Shown here: one piece after another, positions 30,951 to 40,776 of the stretch
Layout: every line of letters starts with the position of its first letter
Position numbering within the stretch: position 1 is the first letter of the stretch
Assembly: GCA_018401435.1 (NCBI GenBank)
Contig: JAGYJW010000050.1
Location: 1-50,621 of the forward strand
Reading direction: 5' to 3'
Length of the DNA stretch: 50,621 nucleotides
Source of the DNA: Deltaproteobacteria bacterium
Lineage (GTDB): Bacteria; Myxococcota_A; UBA796; UBA2385
Program-made: the position numbers and the translations under genes
The notes under the pieces: model-generated
What the model was told of the DNA's origin: nothing
The model's input: only the letters and a program-made list of their open reading frames with translations
Database searches by the model: none

Positions 30951-32665
30951 ATGAAACTCGTCTTCACCATGACCCAGGGCCGCACCGGCAGCCGCTCCCT
31001 CTCGGCCACCCTGGCCGCGAACCTGCCCGGCGCCGACGTTCACCACGAGCAGCTGGGCATGGATGTGCGCCTCGCGCACAGCCCCAGCGCGCCCCTGATG
31101 CTGCGCTTCAACAGCCGCGGCAATGTGGCCGAGGTGCAGGACTGGTGGCGGACCAAGCTCGCCGACATCCTGGACCGGCCCACCGACTGCTGGGTGGAGA
31201 CCAGCCACCTGCTGATGAAGGCGGGGCTGATCGAGAACCTGCTGCCGCTGGCCAAGGACCATGAGCTGCACCTGGTGGCCTTGCGCCGCGACCGGGCCAG
31301 CCTGCTGCGCAGCTATGTCCGCATCGGCGACTTCACGCACATCGGCAACCGCCAGATGTGGTACCTCGACGAGAAGGCGCCCCGGAACCTGCTCAAGCCC
31401 ACCGCGTTGCAAGGGCGGTCGGCGATGGGCCTGGCCCTCTGGTATATCCTCGAGATCGAGTGCCGGGTGGCCTGGTACCAGCGCCTGCTGGCCGACCGGG
31501 CCGGGGTGACCCTGCACGAGCTGAAGGTGAAGGAGCTGGCGGGCAGCCCGGCCCTCGACCGGCTGGTGGGGCCTTGCGCGGCCCGGAGCTGGCGGGTCCA
31601 ACCCGCACCGAGCCGGTCCACAACGCTGGACCCAAGCGTATTCTGGACGAGCAGATCGAGGCCGACATGGCGACGGTGCTGGCCGAGGTGGCCGACTTCG
31701 ACGCCGAGGCCTGGGTAGACCGCCTGGTGCAGCGCCGGCCCCAGCCCTTTGTCGCGGCCAGCGCGCCGCAGCCCCTGGGCGGCCCCGACGACGGGGACGG
31801 GCCCGGCGAGGTATTCATCGGCGGTCCGGGACGGTCGGGCACCACCGCCCTGGTGGACCTGCTGGGCCTGCATCCCCGCCTGGCCCCCATCTACGAGACG
31901 GAATTCCTGCCCGCTTGTCTTGTGGCCCTGTCGTCGTCGCAACGGGACAGCCGCCTGCTCGCCCAGGCCTGTCTGGCCTATCTGCAGGACTGGAGCCAGC
32001 AGGTCTTTCAGCGCAAGCACGAGAAGTCCGCCCACGAGCGCTATGTTCACGGGCCCCACCACCTGCCCCTCGTCCCGGCCGACTGCCAACGGGAATTCGG
32101 TCGCTTCGCCCTGGAGCTGCACCAGGTCGACCGCTGGGCGGCCTTGCGGGGCATGGTGCAGCGCCTCTTTGCCGGCGGGGCCGCGTCGGTGGGCAAGGCG
32201 CGCTGGGTCAACAAGACCCCCGTGAATGTGCTGCACGCCACGCGTCTGCTCGCCCTCTTTCCGCGCAGCCGCTTCATCCTCTGTGTGCGAGACCCCCGGG
32301 ATGTCGCCGGGTCGGTGCTCAACAAGAGCTGGGGCCCCGACCGCATGGACCAGCTCCCGGGCTGGTGGTTGGCCAACCTCGTGCCGGGGCTGCTGGCCCG
32401 CGAGCTCTACCCCGACCGGGTGCGCCTGGTGCGCTACGAGGACCTGCTCTGCACGCCGGAGCGCACCCTGAACGGGCTCCTGGCCTGGCTGGGCGAGGAG
32501 GCCTGCGCGGCGGCCATGCTGGAAGACTACCAATCCAAGGGCCTGGCCCTCGACCCCAGCCGCATCGGGCGCTGGCGGGATCGGCTGACCGCCGACGAGC
32601 GCACCTTTCTGCAGGCCACCTTGGGTGTGCGCATGGACGAGCTGGGCTACGGCCCCAGCAGCTGA
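30951..32665 (+). CDS. Tandem-domain sulfotransferase, one frameshift
   Basis: About 571 residues once one extra G is removed from the GGGG run at 31568-31571, where the reading passes from ALDRLVG into ALRGPELAGPTRTEP. Domain 1 (~1-205) starts MKLVFTMTQGRTGSRSLS, a P-loop-like PAPS site. Domain 2 (~285-571) starts VFIGGPGRSGTTALVDLLG (5'-phosphosulfate loop) and has CVRDPRDVAGSVLNKS as the 3'-phosphate site plus LVRYEDLL. Sulfotransferases move sulfate from PAPS to hydroxyl or amino groups of glycans, lipids or small molecules. The two-domain arrangement suggests either two acceptors or one inactive lobe. The acceptor is unknown. Confidence 0.85.
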
Positions 32666-33125
32666 TCAGCCGTCCTGGGCCAGAAAGGCCGTCAGGTCCA
32701 CCGCCGCGCCCTCGCCCAGCACCAGGGTGGGCAAGGCGGGCAAGGGGCCCAATGTGGCCTGCAGCTCCGATCGCAGCCACAGGCTCTGGTGGCGGCGGCG
32801 GTCCCGGCCGGGCAGGCTGCTGGTTGCCCCGACCGGGAAGCCCACCACCCGCAGCACCTCGTCTGGAATGAGCTTGCTGTGCGGATCTTCAGTGGCGGCG
32901 CAGATCTGCAGCCGGGGGCCCCACTCAAGCGCCGGCGCACCGAAGGCCCCGGGCCAGGCTGGCCATGGCCGCCCGCAAGCGCCGCACCGACACGTCGGCG
33001 CCGTGGTCCAGCCAGACCTGGCCCGGCCCCAGCGGGGGCGGGTGGGCCAGGGCCGACAGCATCGCGTCAAAGAGGGCGCGGGGGTCCAGGCTTTGCGCGT
33101 CGAGACGGGGGGATGCGTCCTTCAT
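32666..33125 (-). CDS. Small protein of unknown function, one frameshift
   Basis: The ATG at 33125 starts MKDASPRLDAQSLDPRALF. The frame is coherent to LASLARGL, then must change at the CCCC run at 32947-32950 to continue FGAPALEWGPRLQIC and DEVLRVVGFPVG, ending LTAFLAQDG. The total is about 152 residues, with no signal peptide or recognisable family motif. The 7-bp gap to the upstream PanE-like gene suggests one transcript. The stop directly abuts the convergent sulfotransferase stop. Confidence 0.55.
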
Positions 33126-33132
33126 GGGCACC

Positions 33133-34224
33133 TCAGCTTTGGGGGCCCCAACGGAAGCCGAACTCACCGGCAAATTGACGCAGCAGGGGCACGCCCGGCG
33201 TCTCTTCGCGCCGGGCCACCCGGTGCACCAGCTCCTGGGCCCGGCGGTTGACGGGCGTGGGCACCCCCAGGGCGGCGCCCCGGGTCACGATCTCGCCATT
33301 GAGGAAGTCCACGGCGGGCTCCTGGCCGCGCTCGATGGCGTAGAGCATGCTGGAGCGCAGGCGTCGGTAGCGGGTGCCCACCGCCAGCAGCAGGGTGTGC
33401 TTGGCCAAGAGCGAGGGCGAGGCCACCTGCTGCTGCTCCTCTTCGCTGAGGGCCAGCCACTCCAGGTCCAAGGTGCCCGAGACCTTCTCCAGCACGATGC
33501 CTTGGGCCCGGGCCACGCGCACCGTCTCGGTCATGATCTCCAGGGCCAGGCGGCGCACCACGCGGATGTGCATCAAGGGGCCCAGGCGGTCGGCCCCCAG
33601 GGTGCCCAGCGTAGAGATCGCGGCGTTGATTGCAAGCTTTGACCAGCGGGCTCCCACCAGGTTGTCGGTCACCGTCACCGGGGCCACCGCCTCCATCAAG
33701 GCGGCGAGGCGGTCCAGGCGCGGGTCGGGCTGGCCGTCCATGCGGCCCAGGGTGAGGCCGCCCGAGCTGGTGCGCTCGAAGACGCCGGGCTCGGGGTGGG
33801 TGGCGCCAAAGCCGACGATGCAGCCCAGGACGCGGTCGGGGCCGACGATGCGGGCCACGCGGTCCTCGCACAGGCCGTTCTGGATGGTGACCATCACCCC
33901 GTCGGGAGCCAGCCAGGGGGCGGCCTCCTGGGCGGCGGCCTCGACCTGGGGGGGCTGGGTGCACAGCAGGATGATGTCGAAGAGGCCGTCGTCGGGGCCC
34001 AGGGTCTGCAGCACCCGGCCGGGCGCGTCCACCGCCTCGCCCACACCGCGCATCCGGTAGCCGAATTCGGCCACCGCTGCGCCCACTGCGGGGTTGCGGG
34101 CCAGGCCCAGCACCTCTGAGACCAGCGGGGGCCCGAGCTGACTCAGCCAACCCGCGAAGGTGCCGCCCAGACCGCCCACTCCCACGACCAGGACCCGCGG
34201 CCCGACCTGCCCATCCTCGTCCAT
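33133..34224 (-). CDS. Ketopantoate reductase family protein (PanE/ApbA-like)
   Basis: 363 residues. The N-terminal Rossmann motif is VLVVGVGGLGGTFAG. Downstream are the family's LLCTQPPQVEAAA, VMVTIQNGL, GCIVGFGATHPEPG, and a C-terminal helical domain beginning NLVGARWSKLAINAAIS, where the Lys matches the catalytic Lys of ketopantoate reductases. PanE reduces 2-dehydropantoate to pantoate with NADPH for coenzyme A synthesis, but many paralogs act on other 2-oxo acids. The protein is longer than E. coli PanE (303 aa) and no other pan gene is nearby, so I avoid the symbol. It is divergent from the molybdenum hydroxylase operon with 89 bp between. Confidence 0.82.
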   Translation of the reverse strand: MDEDGQVGPRVLVVGVGGLGGTFAGWLSQLGPPLVSEVLGLARNPAVGAAVAEFGYRMRGVGEAVDAPGRVLQTLGPDDGLFDIILLCTQPPQVEAAAQEAAPWLAPDGVMVTIQNGLCEDRVARIVGPDRVLGCIVGFGATHPEPGVFERTSSGGLTLGRMDGQPDPRLDRLAALMEAVAPVTVTDNLVGARWSKLAINAAISTLGTLGADRLGPLMHIRVVRRLALEIMTETVRVARAQGIVLEKVSGTLDLEWLALSEEEQQQVASPSLLAKHTLLLAVGTRYRRLRSSMLYAIERGQEPAVDFLNGEIVTRGAALGVPTPVNRRAQELVHRVARREETPGVPLLRQFAGEFGFRWGPQS

Positions 34225-34313
34225 CTCAACCTCCTTGCGCGGTCCCCCATAGCCGCCCGCGTTGACGCAGGCGCCGCCGCGCTGTACTTCGGGGGACCGG
34301 CCGGGAGCCCCGA

Positions 34314-37166
34314 ATGCGTGAATCCAAGCCTTCCGACAAGCTCACTCGCCGTGGCTTTCTGCGCGGATCCCTGGTGGTGGGGGCCTCTGCGGCCGTCGTG
34401 CCCCAGGCCGTCGCCGACGACGCCTTGCAGGGCACGGTGGGCGGCGCAACCGACGCCCCCAGGCAGGACGCGGTGGCGGTGGCCTGCACCGTGAATGGGG
34501 TGCAGCAGCGCTTCTCCGCGGGGCCCGACGACAGCGCGGTCGCGGCCTTGCGGCAGCGCCTGGGCCTGACCGGCGCCAAGATCGGCTGCGGCCACGGCGC
34601 CTGTGGGGCCTGCACCGTGCTGGTGGATGGCCGCCCCCAGGTGAGCTGCCTGCTGCCCGCCATGGCGCTGAATGGCCGCACCGTACAGACGGTGGAGGGC
34701 CTGTCCGGCGATGGCAGCAGCGCCGCCTTGCACGCCGTGCAGCGGGCCTTCGCCGGAGAAGACGCCTTGCAGTGCGGCTACTGCACCCCCGGCTTCGTGG
34801 TGGAGGCTGCGGCCTTCGTCGATCGCTGGCGGGTGGATAAGGGCCGGCTGCGCCCCAGCCGCGACGAGATCGCCGCCGCCCTGTCCGGCCACATCTGCCG
34901 CTGCGGCGCCTATGAGAATATCTACGCGACCGTCGCCGCCGCCTGCGAGGGCCGCTACGACCGCCCCGGGGTGGACGCCCAGCGGGTGGACGCCCTCGCC
35001 AAGATCACCGGCCAGGCGCGCTACACCGTCGATGTGCAGCTCAAGGGCCAGCTGGTGGGTCGCATGCGCCGGGCCGGCGTCTCCCACGGCGTCCTTCGCA
35101 AGCTCGACCTGAGCGCCGCCCGCCGGGTGGCCGGGGTCAAGGCGGTGGTGCCCCTGGCCAAAGAGGGCGACAAGGTGCGCTACGCCGGTCAAGAGCTGGC
35201 CGCCGTGGCCGCCATCGACGCCGCCTCGGCCCAGGCCGGCCTCGATGCCATCCTCGTCGAGATTGAAGCCCTGAAGCCCGTTGTCGGCATGATGCAGGCT
35301 CGCCGCGCCGACGCCCCGGTCATCTTCCCGGAGGGCGACGAGGGGGCGGGCGCTGCGGCCGAGATGCCCGTGCTCAAGGCGGGCTGGAATGGCAATGTGC
35401 GCGGGCCCGTCTCGTCGGCGCTGCTGTCGCGCACCAAGGCCGCCGGCAAGCTGCTGGACCAGCGCTCTGCCACCGAGGCCCCTGACAGCCCGAGCTACCT
35501 GTCGGTGACCTCCACCCTGCAGAGCCAGGCGCACAGCTCCCTGGAGCCCCACTGCGCCGTGGCCCGCTGGAAGCCAGACGGCGACCTCGAGGTCTGGGCG
35601 AGCACCCAGAGCGTGCGCTGGCTGGCCGAAGACATCGCCGAGCGCTTCAAACTCAAGCACGACGCGGTCACCGTATATGCCGACCATGTGGGCGGCGGCT
35701 TCGGCGCCAAGGTGGGCTTGCAGATCGAGGGCCTGGCCGCCATTCTGCTGGCGCGGGAGTGCGGCGCGCCGGTGGGCCTGGTGCTCGACCGCGCCGAAGA
35801 CATCGAGACGGGGGGCTGTCGCCCGGCCCAAGAGGTCACCGTCAGCCTGGCCGTAGACCCGACCGGCGCCCTGGAGGCCTTGGGCGTGGACGCCTTTGCC
35901 GACACGGGCGTGTCCATCGGCGGCAATGTGGGGCTGCTGGCCCGCATCATGTACCCGACCCCCTACAAGCGCCTGCGCGACTGGGATGTCACCACCAACA
36001 GCGGCGCGGCGCGGCCCTTCCGGGGGCCGGGCGGGCCGCCCGCCTTCTTTGGCCTCGAGACCGCCATTGACGAGCTGGCCATCCGGCGCGGGGTCGACCC
36101 CATCAAGCTGCGCCGCCGCTGGGATCCCAACCCCAGCCGGCAGCGGCTCTACCGTTGGGCCGAGGGCCTGCCCCTGTGGCGGGATCGGGGCGAGCCCAAC
36201 CGCGACACCGGCCGCTTTCGCACCGGCGTCGGGCTGGCCTCCGCCGGCTGGTTCGTCTTTCAAGAGCCGGGCACCCGGGTGCAGCTCGACGCCGGGCGCG
36301 ACGGCATCGTGGCCACCTGCGCCTGCCAGGACATCGGCACGGGCAGCCGCAGCGTCGTGGCCCATGCCATCGCCTCGGTGCTCGACATCTCGCCCCACGC
36401 CGTCGAGGTGCGCTTTGGCAACAGCCAGGCCGTGCCCGGCCCCATGTCGGCGGGCAGCCGCACCACGGCCAGCGTGGGCCCTGCCGCCGAAGACGCCGCC
36501 CGCCAGCTGATCGAAGAGCTGACCGAGGCCGGCGCCGACACGCTGGGCCTGGGCCTGGTCTCTGCCGAAAAGGGCGGCCTTCGCCACGCCCAGGGCTTCT
36601 TGACCTGGCAGGAGCTGCTGGCCCAGGTGCCCCGGGTGACCGTGGTGGGCCGCCGCCGCAAGGACCAGGGCGGCTACTTCCTGCCCTTCCCCGTCGCCGA
36701 CCTGACCATCGGCAAGGTGCTGCCGGGCGCCGTCAACATCGCCCAGGTGCGGGTGGACACCCTGCTGGGGCGGGTCGAGGTCACCCAGTACGCCATCGGC
36801 GTGGGGGTGGGTCGCATCTACACGCCAAGACTGGCTGAGAATCAGGTCCAGGGCGGTGTTCTGCAGGGGATCGGCTACACGCTCTACGAGGAGCGGCGGC
36901 AGGATCCGGGCAATGGCCGGCTGCTCACCACCGGGCTGGAGGACTACAAGATGGCGGGCATCGGCGACTGCCCCCCCATCGACGTCTTCTTCGACCAGGA
37001 GGGCTTCGACCACGTGCCCGGTGGCGGCGTGGGCCTGGGTGAGCTGTGTACGGTGGGCACCTCGGCGGCCATCGCCAACGCGGTGGCCCATGCCACGGGC
37101 TGGCGGCCCCGAGACCTGCCCCTGCGGCCCGACCGCGTCCTCGCAGCCTTGGAGGCAGGCGCATGA
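34314..37166 (+). CDS. Molybdenum hydroxylase, fused [2Fe-2S] and Mo-binding subunits, Tat-targeted
   Basis: 950 residues in one polypeptide. The N-terminus carries a Tat motif (TRRGFLRG), so the folded cofactor-loaded protein is likely exported. The ferredoxin-like cluster uses Cys92, 97, 100 and 112 (CGHGACGAC). The second cluster uses Cys154, 157, 195 and 197 (QCGYCTPG, CRCGAYEN). The Mo-cofactor part has HVGGGFGAKVGLQ, PFRGPGGPPAFFG, AGSRTTASVG and, near the end, GGVGLGELCTV, whose Glu corresponds to the catalytic base of the xanthine oxidase family. In PaoABC/YagTSR the FeS and Mo chains are separate; here they are fused. Substrate is probably an aldehyde or N-heterocycle. The stop overlaps the FAD subunit start (ATGA). 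Confidence 0.92.
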   Translation: MRESKPSDKLTRRGFLRGSLVVGASAAVVPQAVADDALQGTVGGATDAPRQDAVAVACTVNGVQQRFSAGPDDSAVAALRQRLGLTGAKIGCGHGACGACTVLVDGRPQVSCLLPAMALNGRTVQTVEGLSGDGSSAALHAVQRAFAGEDALQCGYCTPGFVVEAAAFVDRWRVDKGRLRPSRDEIAAALSGHICRCGAYENIYATVAAACEGRYDRPGVDAQRVDALAKITGQARYTVDVQLKGQLVGRMRRAGVSHGVLRKLDLSAARRVAGVKAVVPLAKEGDKVRYAGQELAAVAAIDAASAQAGLDAILVEIEALKPVVGMMQARRADAPVIFPEGDEGAGAAAEMPVLKAGWNGNVRGPVSSALLSRTKAAGKLLDQRSATEAPDSPSYLSVTSTLQSQAHSSLEPHCAVARWKPDGDLEVWASTQSVRWLAEDIAERFKLKHDAVTVYADHVGGGFGAKVGLQIEGLAAILLARECGAPVGLVLDRAEDIETGGCRPAQEVTVSLAVDPTGALEALGVDAFADTGVSIGGNVGLLARIMYPTPYKRLRDWDVTTNSGAARPFRGPGGPPAFFGLETAIDELAIRRGVDPIKLRRRWDPNPSRQRLYRWAEGLPLWRDRGEPNRDTGRFRTGVGLASAGWFVFQEPGTRVQLDAGRDGIVATCACQDIGTGSRSVVAHAIASVLDISPHAVEVRFGNSQAVPGPMSAGSRTTASVGPAAEDAARQLIEELTEAGADTLGLGLVSAEKGGLRHAQGFLTWQELLAQVPRVTVVGRRRKDQGGYFLPFPVADLTIGKVLPGAVNIAQVRVDTLLGRVEVTQYAIGVGVGRIYTPRLAENQVQGGVLQGIGYTLYEERRQDPGNGRLLTTGLEDYKMAGIGDCPPIDVFFDQEGFDHVPGGGVGLGELCTVGTSAAIANAVAHATGWRPRDLPLRPDRVLAALEAGA

Positions 37167-38176
37167 TCACGCTCCCCGACAGCCTTGGCGCCATCGCGAC
37201 CGCCGTGGGCGAGATCCGCGCCGGCGGCACCGACCTGCAAGAGCGCCGCAACTCTGGCGTGAGCCGCGGCCCCGTGGTCGATCTCCAGGATCTGGACGGC
37301 CGCGACCTCGTCTCGATCAGCCCCGAAGGCGGCCTGACGGTGGGCAGCGGGGTCCTCATCCAGGACCTCGCCGAGCACCCCCTGGTGGTCCAGGGCTACC
37401 CGGCCCTGGCGGCCGCGGCGGGGGGCCTGGCCACCCCGCAGATCCGCGCCCGGGGCACCCTGGGGGGCAACCTGCTGCAGCGGGTGCGCTGCTGGTACTT
37501 CCGGCACCCCGACTTTGCCTGCTTGAAGAGAGGCGGCGACAGCTGCTTTGCCCGCGCCGGCGACCACGCCGAACACGCCTGCTTCGACACCGGGCCTTGC
37601 ATCGCGCCCCACCCCAGCACCCTGGCGGTCGCCCTGCTCTGTGAGGACGCGACGGTGACCGTGCGGCGCAGCAGCGGTCGAGACGAGGTGCTGACCGTGC
37701 CCGAGCTGCTCGGCGATGGCAGCGACCCCCGCAAGGACCACATGCTGCTGCCTGGGGACTACCTGCTGAGCGTGGACCTGCCGCCCCCGGTCACCGGCGA
37801 CCGCGGGGGCTACTTCCGGGCCATTCGCCGGGCCCACGCCGAATGGCCCCTGATCGAGGTCGCGGCGCGCATTCGCCTGGGCCCGGACGGCCGGGTGAGC
37901 GCCGCGCGCATCGTTGTGGGGGCCGCCGCCAACCGCCCCATCGACGCGCTGGCCGCCGCCGCCGCCCTGGTGGGCAAGGCCCCGGACGACTCCGCCTTGC
38001 TGGCCGCGGGCGCCCTGGCCGCAAAGGGCGGCCCCACGGTGGAAGACGCCGAATGGAAGGCGCGCTTGATCCCCGGCAGCGTGCTGGAGGCCTGCGCCCG
38101 GGCCCTGGCCGCCGACGGCGCCCGGGCCTTCCGCGTCGCCCCTGTCGCCCCTGACGCCCCTGGAGCCACGCCATGA
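37163..38176 (+). CDS. FAD-binding subunit of molybdenum hydroxylase (PaoB/YagS-like)
   Basis: 337 residues starting at the ATG overlapping the previous TGA, with GGAGG upstream. The FAD motifs are EIRAGGTDL near the N-terminus and TPQIRARGTLGGNLLQ. A Cys-rich loop (CWYFRHPDFACLKRGGDSC, then HACFDTGPCIAPHPST) matches the extra [4Fe-4S]-binding loop of PaoB-type subunits. This chain would take electrons from the [2Fe-2S] centres to an external acceptor. It has no Tat signal of its own and is presumably exported bound to the Tat-targeted partner. Confidence 0.9.
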   Translation: MITLPDSLGAIATAVGEIRAGGTDLQERRNSGVSRGPVVDLQDLDGRDLVSISPEGGLTVGSGVLIQDLAEHPLVVQGYPALAAAAGGLATPQIRARGTLGGNLLQRVRCWYFRHPDFACLKRGGDSCFARAGDHAEHACFDTGPCIAPHPSTLAVALLCEDATVTVRRSSGRDEVLTVPELLGDGSDPRKDHMLLPGDYLLSVDLPPPVTGDRGGYFRAIRRAHAEWPLIEVAARIRLGPDGRVSAARIVVGAAANRPIDALAAAAALVGKAPDDSALLAAGALAAKGGPTVEDAEWKARLIPGSVLEACARALAADGARAFRVAPVAPDAPGATP

Positions 38177-38409
38177 GCCCGCCCCTGCAACTCTGCCGCA
38201 GCCTGCGCTGGAAAGGCTTCTACGGGCGCGTCTTTGCCGATGTGGACGCCTTGCAGCAGGCCCTGTCCGAGAACGACTCGGCCTTCTCCTGCCTGCAGAC
38301 CTGCCAGCCCTGGGGCGCCGATGACGACCGCGTCCTTCCCGAGCGCTGCCAGCCCGGCCGAGGCTGCTTTGCGCCCTCGCCCAACGCGCCCCGCAGCACC
38401 CTGACCTGA
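38173..38409 (+). CDS. Small Cys-containing protein of the Mo-hydroxylase operon
   Basis: 78 residues starting at an ATG that overlaps the FAD-subunit stop (ATGA), so it is coupled to the operon. It contains five cysteines (LQLCRS, SCLQTCQPW, ERCQPGRGC) and the motif RWKGFYGRVFADVDALQQAL. I know no family for it. The cysteines could bind a metal or form disulfides, and the tight coupling suggests an accessory or third subunit of the enzyme. No signal peptide is visible. Confidence 0.6.
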   Translation: MSPPLQLCRSLRWKGFYGRVFADVDALQQALSENDSAFSCLQTCQPWGADDDRVLPERCQPGRGCFAPSPNAPRSTLT

Positions 38410-38426
38410 TCTCGCCTGGAGCCTCC

Positions 38427-39248
38427 ATGCGCCTCTGCCCCGCCCCCCTCGCCCTGCTGCTGTCCGCCCTCGTCGCGGGCCTCGCCTTCAGCCCGCTGGC
38501 AGCCGCCCAGTCTCCCAGCAATACCAAGCCCGGCGCCAGCCAGTCCGACGAGGATGGCGAGGATGGCGATGAGGACGAGGAGGGCGAGGAGGGTGAGGCG
38601 AACGGCGAGGGCGAGGACGACGAGGAAGCGGCCCAGCCCCGGCCGCCCCGCGACCCCTCCGAGCGCGTGCGCTGGGGCAAGAAGCCCTTTGTGCGGCCGG
38701 CGGTGGGGGCCAGCCTCTTCAACGATGGCAGCCAGACCTACACCACGGTGGCCCTGGGCGCCCAGGCCGGCCTCAATGTCTGGCAGGAGAAGCCCGACCC
38801 CAAGGTGGTGGGCACCACCCGGGTGTTGGGCCAGTACATCATCGGGGCGGGCAGCAGCGGCTACGAGGTGCGGGTCGGCGCCTTCGCCGGGCCCTGGTAC
38901 AAGGTGGTGGGCCTGCGCACCGGCCCCGACATCTTCCACAACCAGTACAGCTTCGGCGCCATCGATCTGGCCCCCACCACGGGGCTGTCCTGGCCCGTGA
39001 TCGCGCTGCTCGACTTCAAGGTCATCAACCTCTATGGCGGCGTTGAACCGGCCTTCTTCTTCAGCTCGGACCGGCCGGGCGTGGACTGGGGGGCGGAACC
39101 CTCCTTCGGCTTCGGCAGCGAGTTCACCTACCTGACGGGCATCGGCCTGGACGTGGACGCCTTCGGGGTGAGCCTCAGCTACACCGACCGCATCACCGCC
39201 TTTGGTCACCAGAAGGGCTTTGGCATCGGCTTTCGCGTCGGCGGTTGA
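38427..39248 (+). CDS. Secreted outer-membrane-type beta-barrel protein with acidic linker
   Basis: 273 residues with a Sec signal peptide ending LAAAQ (~28). A strongly acidic low-complexity linker (~40-65: Asp/Glu/Gly) precedes a strand-rich domain with repeated aromatic/Gly patterns (VRPAVGASLFND, YEVRVGAFAGPWYKV, LYGGVEPAFFF, FGVSLSYTDRI, FGIGFRVGG). This fits a small outer-membrane barrel of 8-10 strands. No specific function is recognisable. It follows the Mo-hydroxylase operon by 17 bp and may be co-transcribed. Confidence 0.7.
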   Translation: MRLCPAPLALLLSALVAGLAFSPLAAAQSPSNTKPGASQSDEDGEDGDEDEEGEEGEANGEGEDDEEAAQPRPPRDPSERVRWGKKPFVRPAVGASLFNDGSQTYTTVALGAQAGLNVWQEKPDPKVVGTTRVLGQYIIGAGSSGYEVRVGAFAGPWYKVVGLRTGPDIFHNQYSFGAIDLAPTTGLSWPVIALLDFKVINLYGGVEPAFFFSSDRPGVDWGAEPSFGFGSEFTYLTGIGLDVDAFGVSLSYTDRITAFGHQKGFGIGFRVGG

Positions 39249-39291
39249 TTCTGGCGGGTGCGGGCCCCGGACCGGTTAGGGTGGGGGCGCC

Positions 39292-40768
39292 TTGACCCTG
39301 CTCCTCGCCAGCCGGCTGCTGCTCTGCGTCGGGCCCCTGTGGCCGGCGGGCTGCCCACGCCCAGGATCCGGGCCCGCCTGCCGGATGCCGCAGGCGACGT
39401 CGCTGATGCGGCCAGTCCACCGGCGCCGGCCGCCGAGGACCCCGTCGCGCCGCCCCCGCGCCTGCACCCACCGCCCGGCGGGTGAAAGCCGGCGTATACC
39501 TTCGGGTTGAGCCCCGCGCCTCGGCCGGGGTGCGGGGGCTGGTCAACCGCGGCGCCTTGATCATGGGCCTCGAATCGGTCGAGGGCGGCGACCGCAGCTG
39601 CAAGGAGGGCTGGTTGCGCCTGGAAGGGGATGGCTTTGTCTGCAAGCGTTGGGTCGAGCCCGCCCCCGACGGTGGCGTGCCCCAGCCCCAGCCGGCCCTG
39701 GTGGCCTTCGACCACCCCAGCCCCGACGAGTACTTCGACTATGTGAAGACCGGCCGCTACGACCGGGCCGAAATCAACGAAGATGAAGCCCTGGTGCCCT
39801 TTGTCTACGGCAAAGCCTGGCGGCGTTGGACGGCCCCGACCTGGCCCAGCCAGCGCGCCTATGAGCGCGGCGAGGCCCCCGAAGGCGAGCTGGAATCCAA
39901 CCGGAAATTCGCCTTTGACCAGACGGTGCAGACACGGCGCGGAGAGGTCTTCCGCCGGTCCGATGGCGCCGTGGTGCCGGTGGACAAGGTCTTCCTCTAC
40001 CCCATCACCCGCTTCCACGGCCGTGAGCTTGACGAGTCGCCGCCTGCACCCGGCCATGTCGCCGGTTGGGTGATCGCCTATGACGGGCTGACGCTGCGGG
40101 CACAGCCCGCCGATGACGCCGCGCCGGTGGGCACCTTGGACTACCACAGCCAGCTCGAGGTCGAGGCCATGCCCGCCACCGAAGGCGGCGCCTGGCTGCG
40201 GGTGCGCGGCGATGTGGGCACGGGGCAGCCCCGCTATGTCAAGGCCGATGAGGTGGGCATCTTCCAGCCGGCACCCCGTCCGGCGGACCTCGCCCCCGAC
40301 GCCTTGTGGGTGGACATCGACCTGAACGAGCAGGTGCTGGCCTTGATGCAGGGGGATCGGCCCCTCTTCGCCACCCTGGTATCTACGGGGCGCGAGGACA
40401 AACACAAGGGCACCCCCATTGGCCTCTACCAAAGCTATGACAAGGCCGCTTGGGGGGATATGACCAACCGGGACGGCGACGAGGACGAGTACCACGTCGA
40501 AAAAGTCCCATGGATCGTACACTTCTGGCCACGCTATGCCCTGCACGGCGCCTTCTGGCACTGGGGCATGGGCCACACCGCCAGCCATGGCTGTGTGAAC
40601 CTGGCGCCCCGCGACGCCGCCTATATCTTCGCGCGCATCGGCCCCACCCTGCCCGATGGCTGGCACAGCGTCTACCAGACCGACACCCACCCGGGCACCG
40701 TCATCCGCATCCGCAAGGGCGCCGCGCTGGATGTGCCCGACCGGCGGGATGCCAAGGTGCAACGCTGA
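39292..40768 (+). CDS. L,D-transpeptidase (YkuD) with SH3-like domain, N-terminal frameshifts
   Basis: The catalytic module near the C-terminus has LHGAFWHWGMGHTASHGCVNL, the HxnSHGCxN signature with nucleophilic Cys, typical of L,D-transpeptidases that crosslink or tether peptidoglycan. A preceding SH3-like domain (GWVIAYDGLTLRAQPADD, YVKADEVGIF) probably binds cell wall. A GTG at 39482 gives an intact 428-residue frame but lacks a signal. A TTG at 39292 encodes a hydrophobic signal (LLLASRLLLCVGPL), which joins the main frame if two indels are allowed near 39340 and in the C run near 39455, through AAGDVADAASPPAPAAEDP. I prefer the longer model because the enzyme must be exported. Confidence 0.85.
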
Positions 40769-40776
40769 GTGGCGGC

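Noticed and set aside
34143..37091. Minus-strand open frame of 982 codons
   Set aside because: It is antisense to the molybdenum hydroxylase, whose Fe-S and Mo motifs are unmistakable; the antisense translation has no recognisable fold.
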